DNA of 64,000 nucleotides from Cytophagaceae bacterium (GTDB lineage Bacteria > Bacteroidota > Bacteroidia > Cytophagales > Spirosomataceae): the NCBI GenBank assembly GCA_027491195.1, contig JAIXWQ010000009.1, positions 186,001 to 250,000 on the forward strand. The letters run 5' to 3'. This document shows, piece after piece, positions 36,983 through 43,840 of the stretch. The position numbers and the translations under genes were made by a program. The notes under the pieces are model-generated. The model ran no database searches. It had not been told where the DNA came from and saw only the letters and a list, made by a program, of their open reading frames with translations. How positions within the stretch are numbered: position 1 is the stretch's first letter; each line of letters begins with the position of its first letter.

Positions 36983-37875
36983 TGAAAAAGAGTTATATAC
37001 TGATTTTGTTCTTGTTGTTTAGTCTGCGCTCAGTTGCGCAAATCGAGACGATGTATTCGATGTACCGCATTAACCCGATCATCTCGTCTCCAGCGTTTGC
37101 TGGAACGATGGAGGAAGGGCACCGCGGTGAAATCGTAATGATGGATCGCCAGCAGTGGTTAGGGATTCAGGGAGCGCCTAGAACCTTGGCTTTGACGGCT
37201 AATTTTCAATACAAACCGAAAATAGGCGGAGGCTTTTTGTTGCTCGCTGACCAGGCGGGACCTTTACGCGTCGCGACGATGGCGGGGGATTTAGCCTACC
37301 ACGTGCAGTTTAATCCGGAGTGGAGTATGGCGGGCGGGATTCGCTTAGGTGTTTCGAGCGCTTATTTGGATTATGAGGGCATCCAAGTGGTCGACCCTAA
37401 TGATCCGATATTAGCGACCAATAAAGGCTCAGGATTGAAAGGAAATACGGGCTGGGGAGTGCGCTTTAATCACAAAGGTGGATTCTTTGCCAGCTTGTCG
37501 ATGCCGCGGGTGTTGAGCTATGATTTTGGTGGATTTTCTGGGGCCTACAAGGACGTGACGTATTTGTATATCAATGCAGGAACAACGGTTCGCGTGAATG
37601 ATCAACTCTCTTTTTCTCCTTCGTTTATGGCACGCGCCGCACAAGATGTGCCGTTGAGTTGGGATGTGAATGTGATGGCTCGAATAGGGAAGGCCTTTGA
37701 TGCGGGTTTGGCCTATCGTCATAAAGATAGCTACGGCTTGCGTTTTGGGATGCAGGCAAATCCCAAAATCTACCTCGGCTACATCTACGAAATGCCCATC
37801 TCTGGCCTGAGCAAAGTGAGTAACCAGACACACGAAATCGCGCTTCGTTTGTCTATTTTAAATCGCCCGAAATAA
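36982..37875 (+). CDS. PorP/SprF-family type IX secretion outer-membrane protein
   Basis: A 297-residue outer-membrane beta-barrel of the PorP/SprF family. It begins with a signal peptide (MKKSYILILFLLFSLRSVAQ) and the family start YSMYRINPIISSPAFAG. The family partners with secreted T9SS proteins that carry the gliding-type (type B) C-terminal domain, and a dedicated SprF-like protein is needed for surface delivery of SprB-type adhesins in Flavobacterium. Its ATG overlaps the adhesin stop codon by one base (TAATG), which supports a one-to-one partnership with the giant adhesin. Confidence 0.93.
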   Translation: MKKSYILILFLLFSLRSVAQIETMYSMYRINPIISSPAFAGTMEEGHRGEIVMMDRQQWLGIQGAPRTLALTANFQYKPKIGGGFLLLADQAGPLRVATMAGDLAYHVQFNPEWSMAGGIRLGVSSAYLDYEGIQVVDPNDPILATNKGSGLKGNTGWGVRFNHKGGFFASLSMPRVLSYDFGGFSGAYKDVTYLYINAGTTVRVNDQLSFSPSFMARAAQDVPLSWDVNVMARIGKAFDAGLAYRHKDSYGLRFGMQANPKIYLGYIYEMPISGLSKVSNQTHEIALRLSILNRPK

Positions 37876-39053
37876 TGAAGAAGCTTCTGTTTTTGTTTTT
37901 TAGTTTTTCTGCGTTTGCCCAACAGAGCACCGTAGAAGAAATCAAATATACCCCACGCCACAGTATGTCTTTGCTGCTAGGCGGTACGAATCGCTGGATG
38001 CAGGACTTGCCTAGGCGCCGTGATTTTGTGATTAATTATACGGAAATAGGCTTGCAATATGCGCGCGAAACGAAGCCAAATGTGGATGTTTTTGGGACCT
38101 TACTTTACGGCCTAAACGGCTCACGCGATCGCTATGCTTCTGCTGGTCTAGGCTTGCGCTACTATCTGCGGGATCGAGATAAACATAAGCTGAAACCTTT
38201 CGGACAATTTGCCGGTGATGCCTTGTTTGATAACAACTTTAACCAAACCCACAGTGACGTTGATTTTGCGGGTTCCATCGCTGCGGGTATCGATTACAAA
38301 GTCGCTACTCATTGGTTATTACGTGGTTCTACACAAGTCGGATTTCCGGTTTTCGTTTCTGGAACCTTATTTCCTGTGAACGGTCGCGGTACGAATTTTA
38401 GCACGACTTTAGGGCTCGTTTTTGAGTGGGGACACTCACCAATTGCGGAGGCTATGGTTGTTGTGCCTGCTCCATTAGATACAGATGGGGATGGTGTTTT
38501 GGATTCGTCTGACGATTGTCCTACGGTGAAAGGGGTGCGCGAGAATAATGGGTGTCCATCGGATAAGGACAAGGACGGCGTGATCGATGCGCTGGATGAT
38601 TGTCCTGTGGTGGCTGGTTTGAAAGAGTTGAAGGGTTGCCCTCCTCCGGTTGTTGCTGAGGCTGTTGTTGCGCCTTCTGTGCCTGCTGCTCCTGCTGCTC
38701 CGGCCGCTCGTCGCGAGGTGAATCTCGATTCTTTATTCGATACGGTGGTGTATTTCCGTACGGATAAGTCGTGGATAGGGCCAATGAATGCGCGCAAATT
38801 AGACCGCATTATTTCCTTGTTAGCGGAGTATCCTCAGGTGAATGTGAAGCTTCAGGGCCATACGGATTATCGCCAAACAGAGCAGTATAACGAAGGTCTA
38901 GCCGAGCGTCGCGTCGAGTCTGTCCGCCGTTACTTAATGAAGCGAGGCGTTTCTGCGGATCAATTTAAGGGTGAGGCGTTCTCTGAGTTAGTGCCTGCAT
39001 CGAGGACAGATCTGCAGTTGAATCGCCGGGTGGAGGTACATATTTGGAAATAA
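37875..39053 (+). CDS. OmpA-like outer-membrane protein with TSP3 linker
   Basis: A 392-residue protein: signal peptide (MKKLLFLFFSFSAFAQ), an outer-membrane barrel-like region (residues 25-190), two TSP3 calcium motifs with cysteines (DTDGDGVLDSSDDCP and DKDKDGVIDALDDCP), an alanine/proline linker and a C-terminal OmpA peptidoglycan-binding domain (residues 285-392, with LQGHTDYRQTEQYNEGLAERR and the closing LNRRVEV). It probably ties the adhesin/PorP unit to the cell wall. Its start overlaps the PorP/SprF stop by one base, completing a coupled three-gene operon. Confidence 0.9.
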   Translation: MKKLLFLFFSFSAFAQQSTVEEIKYTPRHSMSLLLGGTNRWMQDLPRRRDFVINYTEIGLQYARETKPNVDVFGTLLYGLNGSRDRYASAGLGLRYYLRDRDKHKLKPFGQFAGDALFDNNFNQTHSDVDFAGSIAAGIDYKVATHWLLRGSTQVGFPVFVSGTLFPVNGRGTNFSTTLGLVFEWGHSPIAEAMVVVPAPLDTDGDGVLDSSDDCPTVKGVRENNGCPSDKDKDGVIDALDDCPVVAGLKELKGCPPPVVAEAVVAPSVPAAPAAPAARREVNLDSLFDTVVYFRTDKSWIGPMNARKLDRIISLLAEYPQVNVKLQGHTDYRQTEQYNEGLAERRVESVRRYLMKRGVSADQFKGEAFSELVPASRTDLQLNRRVEVHIWK

Positions 39054-39060
39054 GTATTTA

Positions 39061-39122
39061 GTCCAAAAACTGCTTTCGACCGGTTTTTTGACAAAGACTG
39101 ATTTCGCGGCTGCTTAGCTTTG
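39061..39122 (+). promoter_or_regulatory. Shared promoter-like module, copy P3
   Basis: GTCCAAAAACTG at 39061, TTTTTTGACA with its TTG at 39088 (27 bp on), and TAGCTTTG (full match to TAnnTTTG) 24 bp after the TTG. It ends 20 bp before the ATG of the 84-codon gene. Same spacing as P1 and P2. Confidence 0.6.
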
Positions 39123-39142
39123 GTCGTTATTTCACATGTACG

Positions 39143-39397
39143 ATGAAATCAATACGATTAAAGTACTGTACTGAAAACGGTTGCACGTTTAAGTTCGTGA
39201 ATCGGGCTACTCTTCAGAGCTTCGATGTAGTCGAGAAGAAAGGTTCCGTTTTAATTACCCTTTGTTTAAAGACGGGAGAATCGGTTTCGCTTTTAGGTGG
39301 TGCGGAAACCATTGATGCGTTTAATCATCGATGGTCCCGCTTTGAGACTTCGGAGGAGATCTTTTTTGATCTCGCAGAGTTTGAAGTCATACGATAA
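39143..39397 (+). CDS. Small hypothetical protein (84 residues)
   Basis: I do not recognise this protein. It is small, soluble-looking and without a signal peptide or membrane segment. The predicted fold is mostly beta with a final acidic helix (SEEIFFDLAEFEV). Two cysteines lie near the N-terminus (YCTENGC). It is supported as a gene by its promoter-like module at 39061, with a complete TAGCTTTG box, and by a good terminator 21 bp after its stop. Sharing the module with the adhesin and the second AraC gene suggests co-regulation with adhesin production. Confidence 0.65.
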   Translation: MKSIRLKYCTENGCTFKFVNRATLQSFDVVEKKGSVLITLCLKTGESVSLLGGAETIDAFNHRWSRFETSEEIFFDLAEFEVIR

Positions 39398-39417
39398 TTT
39401 AGAACACGGAGTTTTGA

Positions 39418-39449
39418 AACCCTTTGGCTGCTGGCTGAAGGGTTTTTTT
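39418..39449 (+). terminator. Rho-independent terminator after the 84-codon gene
   Basis: AACCCTT / AAGGGTT 7-bp stem with a 13-nt loop followed by a run of T residues. TAGTC copy C begins 10 bp downstream. Confidence 0.85.
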
Positions 39450-39458
39450 GTGGAGGTC

Positions 39459-39632
39459 GTCCTTTGGACTTAGTCGCCTCCGGCTTAGTCGCGGCGGAGC
39501 CGCTTAGTCATCGCTTCGTGATTTAGTCTGATATGTCGATTAGAGTGCCAGAGGGCACTATTGTGTGAAATAATGCGCGAAGTATGCAGAGAGCTTTTCA
39601 GGTATTGACAGAATGCGTCAATAGGCGAAAAG
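39459..39632 (+). repeat. TAGTC element copy C
   Basis: Array of GTCC-ttt-GGAC, GCC-tcc-GGC, GCGGC/GCCGC and ATCGC-ttc-GTGAT separated by TTAGTC, then an AGTGCC/GGCACT unit, TTGTGTGAAATAA, and the core CTTTTCAGGTATTGACA-N5-CGTCAA closed by GAAAAG. The outer CTTTTC/GAAAAG pairing extends the core hairpin. It lies downstream of the 84-codon gene in the same orientation. Confidence 0.78.
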
Positions 39633-39811
39633 TCCTTTCAATACATTTGCCTGTTTTTAACAAAAGTGGGTTTAGACCCAAAGAGAGTAGGTAATTATTC
39701 ATTACGTTAATCAGTTTCGCTTGTAAAACAATTTTATAATTTAAAGGTTAAATCGTGACATAAATGTGAGTATTTAACGCGTACATTTACCTTATAATAA
39801 AAAACAAAACT

Positions 39812-40855
39812 ATGATAAAAGTACATGGATATGGGGCGGTGAATCCCCAGGCACCAGTGGCGCCGATTGATTTTGAGAGACGTGATGTAGGGCCAAAAGA
39901 CGTAAAAATCGACATTCTTTATTGTGGCGTTTGCCACTCAGATATACACATGGTGCGCTCCGAGTGGGGCCCTTCGGTTTATCCGATTGTTCCAGGCCAC
40001 GAAATCGTGGGGACGGTTTCGGAAGTTGGATCCGAAGTAACGAAATTCAAAGTAGGAGACCTGGCTGGTGTGGGTGTTTTTGTGGATTCTTGCCGCGAGT
40101 GTCCGTCTTGTAAAAAAGGGCAGGAGCAGTATTGCGACGAGGAGATGACACCTACGTATAATGGGTATTATAGGGATGGGGTGACGCAGACTTTTGGCGG
40201 ATATTCTTCGACTTATGTGATCGATGAGGCTTATACTTTGCATATTCCATTCACGAAAGAGCTCGAGCGCGTTGCTCCACTTCTTTGCGCGGGGATCACG
40301 ACTTATTCCCCTTTGCGTTATGCAGGTGTGGGTAAAGGTCACAAAGTGGCGGTTTTAGGCCTGGGTGGTTTAGGCCATATGGCGGTGAAATTTGCCGCAT
40401 CTTTTGGCGCTGAAGTGACGATGTTAAGTACGTCGCCATCGAAGGAGCAGGATGCCAAAGCCTTAGGCGCACACCACTTCGCCTTATCGACAGACCCGGC
40501 GACAATGGATTCATTGAAAGGTTCGTTTGACTTTATTCTGAACACAGTGGCGGCGTCACATGATTTGAATAAGTTTTTGGGACTATTGAAGGTAGAAGGC
40601 AAGATGCTTTTGGTGGGAATTCCTCCAGAGGCAGCTCAAGTGTATGCGGCTACGTTGATTTCCAAAAGACGATCCATCATCGGTTCTATGATCGGCGGCA
40701 TCGAAGAAACACAAGAGATGCTGAACTACTGCGCAGAACACAACATCCTTTCTGACATCGAAATGATCGACATGAAAGACGTGAACGAGGCTTACGAGCG
40801 TGTCATCAAGTCAGATGTGAAGTATCGTTTTGTGATTGATATGAAGACGTTGTAG
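39812..40855 (+). CDS. Zinc-dependent NAD(P)H alcohol dehydrogenase (YahK/cinnamyl-type)
   Basis: Medium-chain dehydrogenase/reductase of 347 residues that interconverts aldehydes and alcohols. Catalytic zinc motif YCGVCHSDIH near residue 36 and PGHEIVG near residue 60. The structural zinc cysteines lie in CRECPSCKKGQEQYC (residues 95-109). The nucleotide-binding motif is GLGGLGHMAVKFA, followed by LSTSPSK in place of an acidic residue, which favours NADP(H). Closest characterised type: YahK/AdhC broad-specificity aldehyde reductases. A TACATTTA -7-like box lies about 30 bp upstream. The TAG stop codon is part of the TAGTC array of copy D. Confidence 0.92.
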   Translation: MIKVHGYGAVNPQAPVAPIDFERRDVGPKDVKIDILYCGVCHSDIHMVRSEWGPSVYPIVPGHEIVGTVSEVGSEVTKFKVGDLAGVGVFVDSCRECPSCKKGQEQYCDEEMTPTYNGYYRDGVTQTFGGYSSTYVIDEAYTLHIPFTKELERVAPLLCAGITTYSPLRYAGVGKGHKVAVLGLGGLGHMAVKFAASFGAEVTMLSTSPSKEQDAKALGAHHFALSTDPATMDSLKGSFDFILNTVAASHDLNKFLGLLKVEGKMLLVGIPPEAAQVYAATLISKRRSIIGSMIGGIEETQEMLNYCAEHNILSDIEMIDMKDVNEAYERVIKSDVKYRFVIDMKTL

Positions 40856-41045
40856 TCGCGGCTAAGCCGCCAGTCACGCCTACGGCGTTTAGTCATCGCT
40901 TCGCGATTTAGTCGTCACTTCGTGACTTGGTCAAAAAGTCGCCTGTGGCTTCTAAACGCATTATTAGGCGAAATAAAAGATAAAGTATGAAAGTCGATTT
41001 TCAGGTGTTGACAGATTTTGTCAATATTGGGAAGTCGACTTTTTT
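40853..41045 (+). repeat. TAGTC element copy D
   Basis: The array starts at the stop codon of the alcohol dehydrogenase: GCGGC/GCCGC, ACGCC/GGCGT, ATCGC/GCGAT and GTCAC/GTGAC units separated by TTAGTC or a variant. The core TTTTCAGGTGTTGACA-N5-TGTCAATA is enclosed by AAAGTCGA (40990-40997) and TCGACTTT (41035-41042), followed by T residues, so it also looks like a terminator. Confidence 0.78.
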
Positions 41046-41108
41046 GTTTAGCCAATCTGTGGATTGGGTCGAGTGCTTCTGTAAATTAAATTTTACCTTA
41101 AAAACAAA

Positions 41109-41312
41109 TTCAGGTATTGACAAAATCTGTCAACACCTGAAAAGCTCTTTGAGTACCTCGAGGTTTATTTCACTACATAGTGCCAATGGAGCCAGCAAGC
41201 GAACATTTGCCCCTTTAGACTCTCTACTAGTGACTAGCGACTAGACGACGCAGTCGTGACTAAGTCCGAAGGGCGACTAAGACGAAGTCGACTAGCGGCT
41301 ACGCCGCGACTA
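41109..41312 (-). repeat. TAGTC element copy E (inverted relative to D)
   Basis: Read on the minus strand, the array starts at the TAG stop codon of the heme-binding gene, with GCGGC/GCCGC, GACTTCGTC and GTC/GAC units between CTAGTC or TTAGTC spacers. The core TTTTCAGGTGTTGACA-N5-TGTCAATACCTGAA is a nearly perfect 14-bp-arm palindrome. Copies D and E meet tail to tail, about 60 bp apart. Confidence 0.76.
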
Positions 41313-41810
41313 GCCGCGCGGCCTTGGCTTCATCTTTAAGCTATCTGCTGGATAAGTGGCTTTCAACATTGCCATTTGTGATTTCGCCCAGCTGATGATT
41401 TTAGCACGATCTGCCTCTGTTAATTTGGCATTACTATGTAATCCAAAATACGTATAAGACGGCATAGGCATCTCTTCAGATTCGACCTGTTCTACTACCT
41501 CTTCTAATTTATGGTTCTGTACTGCGATAGGCAATTTCGTGAACGTCGCAAAGTTCAAGTGCTTCTTGCCATCATTCACGTGGTGATCTAGCCAAAAGCC
41601 TACCGGCTGTACCGAACTGTACCAAGGGTAAGTTGATTTATTCGAGTGGCAATCGTTACACGCGTTCTCTAAAAGGACTTTTACGTCCGCGGGAACCTCA
41701 TATTTTGTTTCGATGGCGTAAGTGTTATCGTTCGATAGATTCTTTTCTGTGGGAACGAATTGGATGGCGATTAATACGACGATTAATCCGACGATGATTT
41801 TGTTTTTCAT
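41310..41810 (-). CDS. Periplasmic heme-binding-domain protein (cytochrome c-like)
   Basis: A 166-residue protein anchored or exported by an N-terminal hydrophobic segment (IIVGLIVVLIAIQFVP). It contains a single c-type heme motif, ACNDCHSN, at about residue 50 and a later methionine-rich stretch MPMPSYTYFGLH that could supply the axial ligand. This is the layout of the Haem_bd family common in Bacteroidota, often beside di-heme peroxidases. It is presumably a periplasmic electron carrier with an unknown partner. The C-terminal arginine-rich tail runs into the TAGTC array, which provides the stop codon. Confidence 0.83.
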   Translation of the reverse strand: MKNKIIVGLIVVLIAIQFVPTEKNLSNDNTYAIETKYEVPADVKVLLENACNDCHSNKSTYPWYSSVQPVGFWLDHHVNDGKKHLNFATFTKLPIAVQNHKLEEVVEQVESEEMPMPSYTYFGLHSNAKLTEADRAKIISWAKSQMAMLKATYPADSLKMKPRPRG

Positions 41811-41844
41811 GGTTTACAGGGTTATAATTTGCAAACGCAAGGTA

Positions 41845-42330
41845 TCAATTTATTGTCTCGAATTCACCCTTTTCTAGGTTCTTACGGACGTTATTCGTCG
41901 CAAAAATCTTCCCATTCATCGAAATGTAGACGCCGGGCTCTAGAATTTGGAGGAATGCCAAAGCACTTCCCAGATTAAACATCCCATCAGAGCTACCAAA
42001 TTTATAGGGAATCATGGCGCCGGTGATGACGATGGTTTTGGTCAAATTATGAGCAGCCAAATACTGAGCTGTTTGGACCATCGTATCAGTCCCATGCGTA
42101 ATTAAGATGCGATCAGAAGTGGCAGATGAGCAGGCAAAAGAAATCAATTGTCGATCCGTGTCATCAAACTCCAAGCTGTCTTTCATCAACAAAGTATCGA
42201 CGGAAACCTCAAGTCTACTGCGACCTTTTTCGAGCATCTCAGGAAGGTGCGTGTCTTTGAAAAACAAGGAGCCGTTTAGCTCGTTGTATTCTTTGTCAAA
42301 AGTACCGCCGGTTACGAAGATTTGGATCAT
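41845..42330 (-). CDS. Single-domain asparaginase-like protein
   Basis: Only the N-terminal domain of type I/II asparaginases: IFVTGGTFDKEY (first nucleophile threonine), LITHGTDTM (Thr-Asp pair) and ITGAMIPYKFG (lysine). Full asparaginases are about 330 residues, whereas this one is 161 and ends cleanly. Such one-domain proteins are a recognised Bacteroidota variant, so it is not called a pseudogene. Activity may need dimerisation, or the role may differ. I choose the ATG at 42330, two bases after the preceding stop, rather than one 24 bp upstream that overlaps the previous gene. Confidence 0.78.
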   Translation of the reverse strand: MIQIFVTGGTFDKEYNELNGSLFFKDTHLPEMLEKGRSRLEVSVDTLLMKDSLEFDDTDRQLISFACSSATSDRILITHGTDTMVQTAQYLAAHNLTKTIVITGAMIPYKFGSSDGMFNLGSALAFLQILEPGVYISMNGKIFATNNVRKNLEKGEFETIN

Positions 42331-42331
42331 A

Positions 42332-43714
42332 TTAGTCTTGTAAAAATTCCTCACTCACCTTAAAATACTGCTTGTTCAAGCGATACACTTTCAGTCGAGA
42401 ATCGGTATCGGATTTTTTGAAAATAATGAAATTCGTATCGACCTGAAGGATGGCCTTTAGCTTTAAATTTAGCTGGTTCAAGACATCGTTTTTCATGCGA
42501 ATATTATGCGAAAAATGCACCCCCTTTTGTTCTACTAATCCCAATAATTCGGAATTCGGAACATCATCAAATTTTAGTAGGTAACGAAGAACTTTTAATT
42601 CGTTTTCATCGAAATTAATAGCCGCATTTCCCAGGTATAAAATACCGTCTTTATCCTTAATAAATCGGGCTTTAATAGGGCGGTATTTTTGGAATAAATG
42701 AAGACCTACTGAAAAGGTGAAAATAGCTAACAACACTAAACCATAAGGCGAATATTCTTGCCAAAGATCTCGTTCAATAAAGGATTCTTTTAAAATAGAT
42801 TTACCTAAAAATCTGTCAATAGGAAGGGAAACTAATTCAATGTCACCATTCGCGTGGTTATTGGCAAAATAATAGATTTTACCATTTTCGACGAATGGCT
42901 TGAATTGAGGCGAAATTTTAGACGACACAGCCTCATTCTCAAATATTTCGTAAGTATAATCTTTAAAATTTACTCGAACAATTCTGCGTTCATCGTTAAA
43001 TGCGATGTAGTAATTTCCATATTGAAAATTTTGCGGATTGTTCCCAAAAAACAGGGTAGTGTTCCCTTTATTTTCCCAGGTTTTTGTCTTTAAATTAAAC
43101 TGCCATATTGCCTGACTTCGTTCAAACTTCAGGTTGTCGAATGGATTTATAACAATGCCATTAAAATAGGTAATTTCATCTCCGTTGATATACTGGTTTA
43201 CATCAAACATTCCGGGAGGCACTTTGTCGCCTTGAACGGGAGAATAACTTTCCCATTCTTTGGAATTAATATCGAAGTAAGTAAAGAAATTTCTAGCGGA
43301 CCAAAAGCCATAACCCCCGAACCGAAATATGCGATTATCATACACAAATTGTTGGGCATTAATCTGCATTTTATGTTCGAAGGAATGATCAATTCGAACT
43401 AATTCATTTCCCCTAATTTCGTAAACAAGTCCGCCTAAATTTAAGGTGATAAAAATCTTTTTATCAATCCGATTTATCGTAAAAGAGGAGGGGGTGAATT
43501 TCTTGTAAAAGGTACTGTCGCTAAACTTAAAATAGATGGGCTCCGATATAGTTAATTCGGGCACCTTGATGGTTCTAAAATGGGTCTTCTCCAGTAAATA
43601 AATGTAGGGCTTTGAATAAAAGATATTCGCCTCCCCTAGGTAGGATAAACGCAATGGTTCAGCTTGGGTTAGAAAGCTGGACAACAGCAAGAATAAGAGG
43701 AGGAATTTTTTCAT
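42332..43714 (-). CDS. Predicted transmembrane one-component regulator: periplasmic propeller plus cytoplasmic winged-helix-like domain
   Basis: A 460-residue protein that I do not match to a named family. A signal peptide (residues 1-18) is followed by a beta-rich region with Kelch-like strands (IFRFGGYGFW, GNYYIAF, GKIYYFANN), suggesting a periplasmic propeller. There is one transmembrane helix near residues 330-350 (YGLVLLAIFTFSVGLHLF) and a cytoplasmic C-terminal domain of about 100 residues. In that domain FDENELKVLRYLLKFDDVPNSELLGLV and NIRMKNDVLNQLN resemble the helices of a winged-helix DNA-binding domain. The topology implies outside-in signalling without a kinase. It precedes the asparaginase-like gene by one base and is probably its operon partner. 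Confidence 0.6.
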   Translation of the reverse strand: MKKFLLLFLLLSSFLTQAEPLRLSYLGEANIFYSKPYIYLLEKTHFRTIKVPELTISEPIYFKFSDSTFYKKFTPSSFTINRIDKKIFITLNLGGLVYEIRGNELVRIDHSFEHKMQINAQQFVYDNRIFRFGGYGFWSARNFFTYFDINSKEWESYSPVQGDKVPPGMFDVNQYINGDEITYFNGIVINPFDNLKFERSQAIWQFNLKTKTWENKGNTTLFFGNNPQNFQYGNYYIAFNDERRIVRVNFKDYTYEIFENEAVSSKISPQFKPFVENGKIYYFANNHANGDIELVSLPIDRFLGKSILKESFIERDLWQEYSPYGLVLLAIFTFSVGLHLFQKYRPIKARFIKDKDGILYLGNAAINFDENELKVLRYLLKFDDVPNSELLGLVEQKGVHFSHNIRMKNDVLNQLNLKLKAILQVDTNFIIFKKSDTDSRLKVYRLNKQYFKVSEEFLQD

Positions 43715-43738
43715 TTAGCTCAAAATGCAGAACTAAAA

Positions 43739-43795
43739 TTATGCAATTTTTTCCAAATACTGGCTAGGCGTCATGCCCGTTTCTGCAGGCATAAA
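43739..43795 (-). pseudogene. Remnant of an AraC-type regulator C-terminus
   Basis: On the minus strand about 18 codons read PRIHFMPAETGMTPSQYLEK followed by I-A-stop. G-M-T-P-S-Q-Y is the closing signature of AraC/XylS HTH domains. No further homology is visible upstream, where the O-antigen-ligase promoter begins, so it looks like the tail of a deleted regulator gene. It is short enough that chance cannot be excluded. Confidence 0.35.
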
Positions 43796-43827
43796 GTGTA
43801 TCCTAGGTTTAATAATAATCAATTTGC

Positions 43828-43835
43828 TAAATTTG
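43828..43835 (+). promoter_or_regulatory. TAAATTTG -7 box for the O-antigen-ligase gene
   Basis: Full match to TAnnTTTG ending 5 bp before the ATG at 43841. Transcription would begin at or within a few bases of the start codon, implying a leaderless or nearly leaderless mRNA. Confidence 0.5.
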
Positions 43836-43840
43836 CCCCC

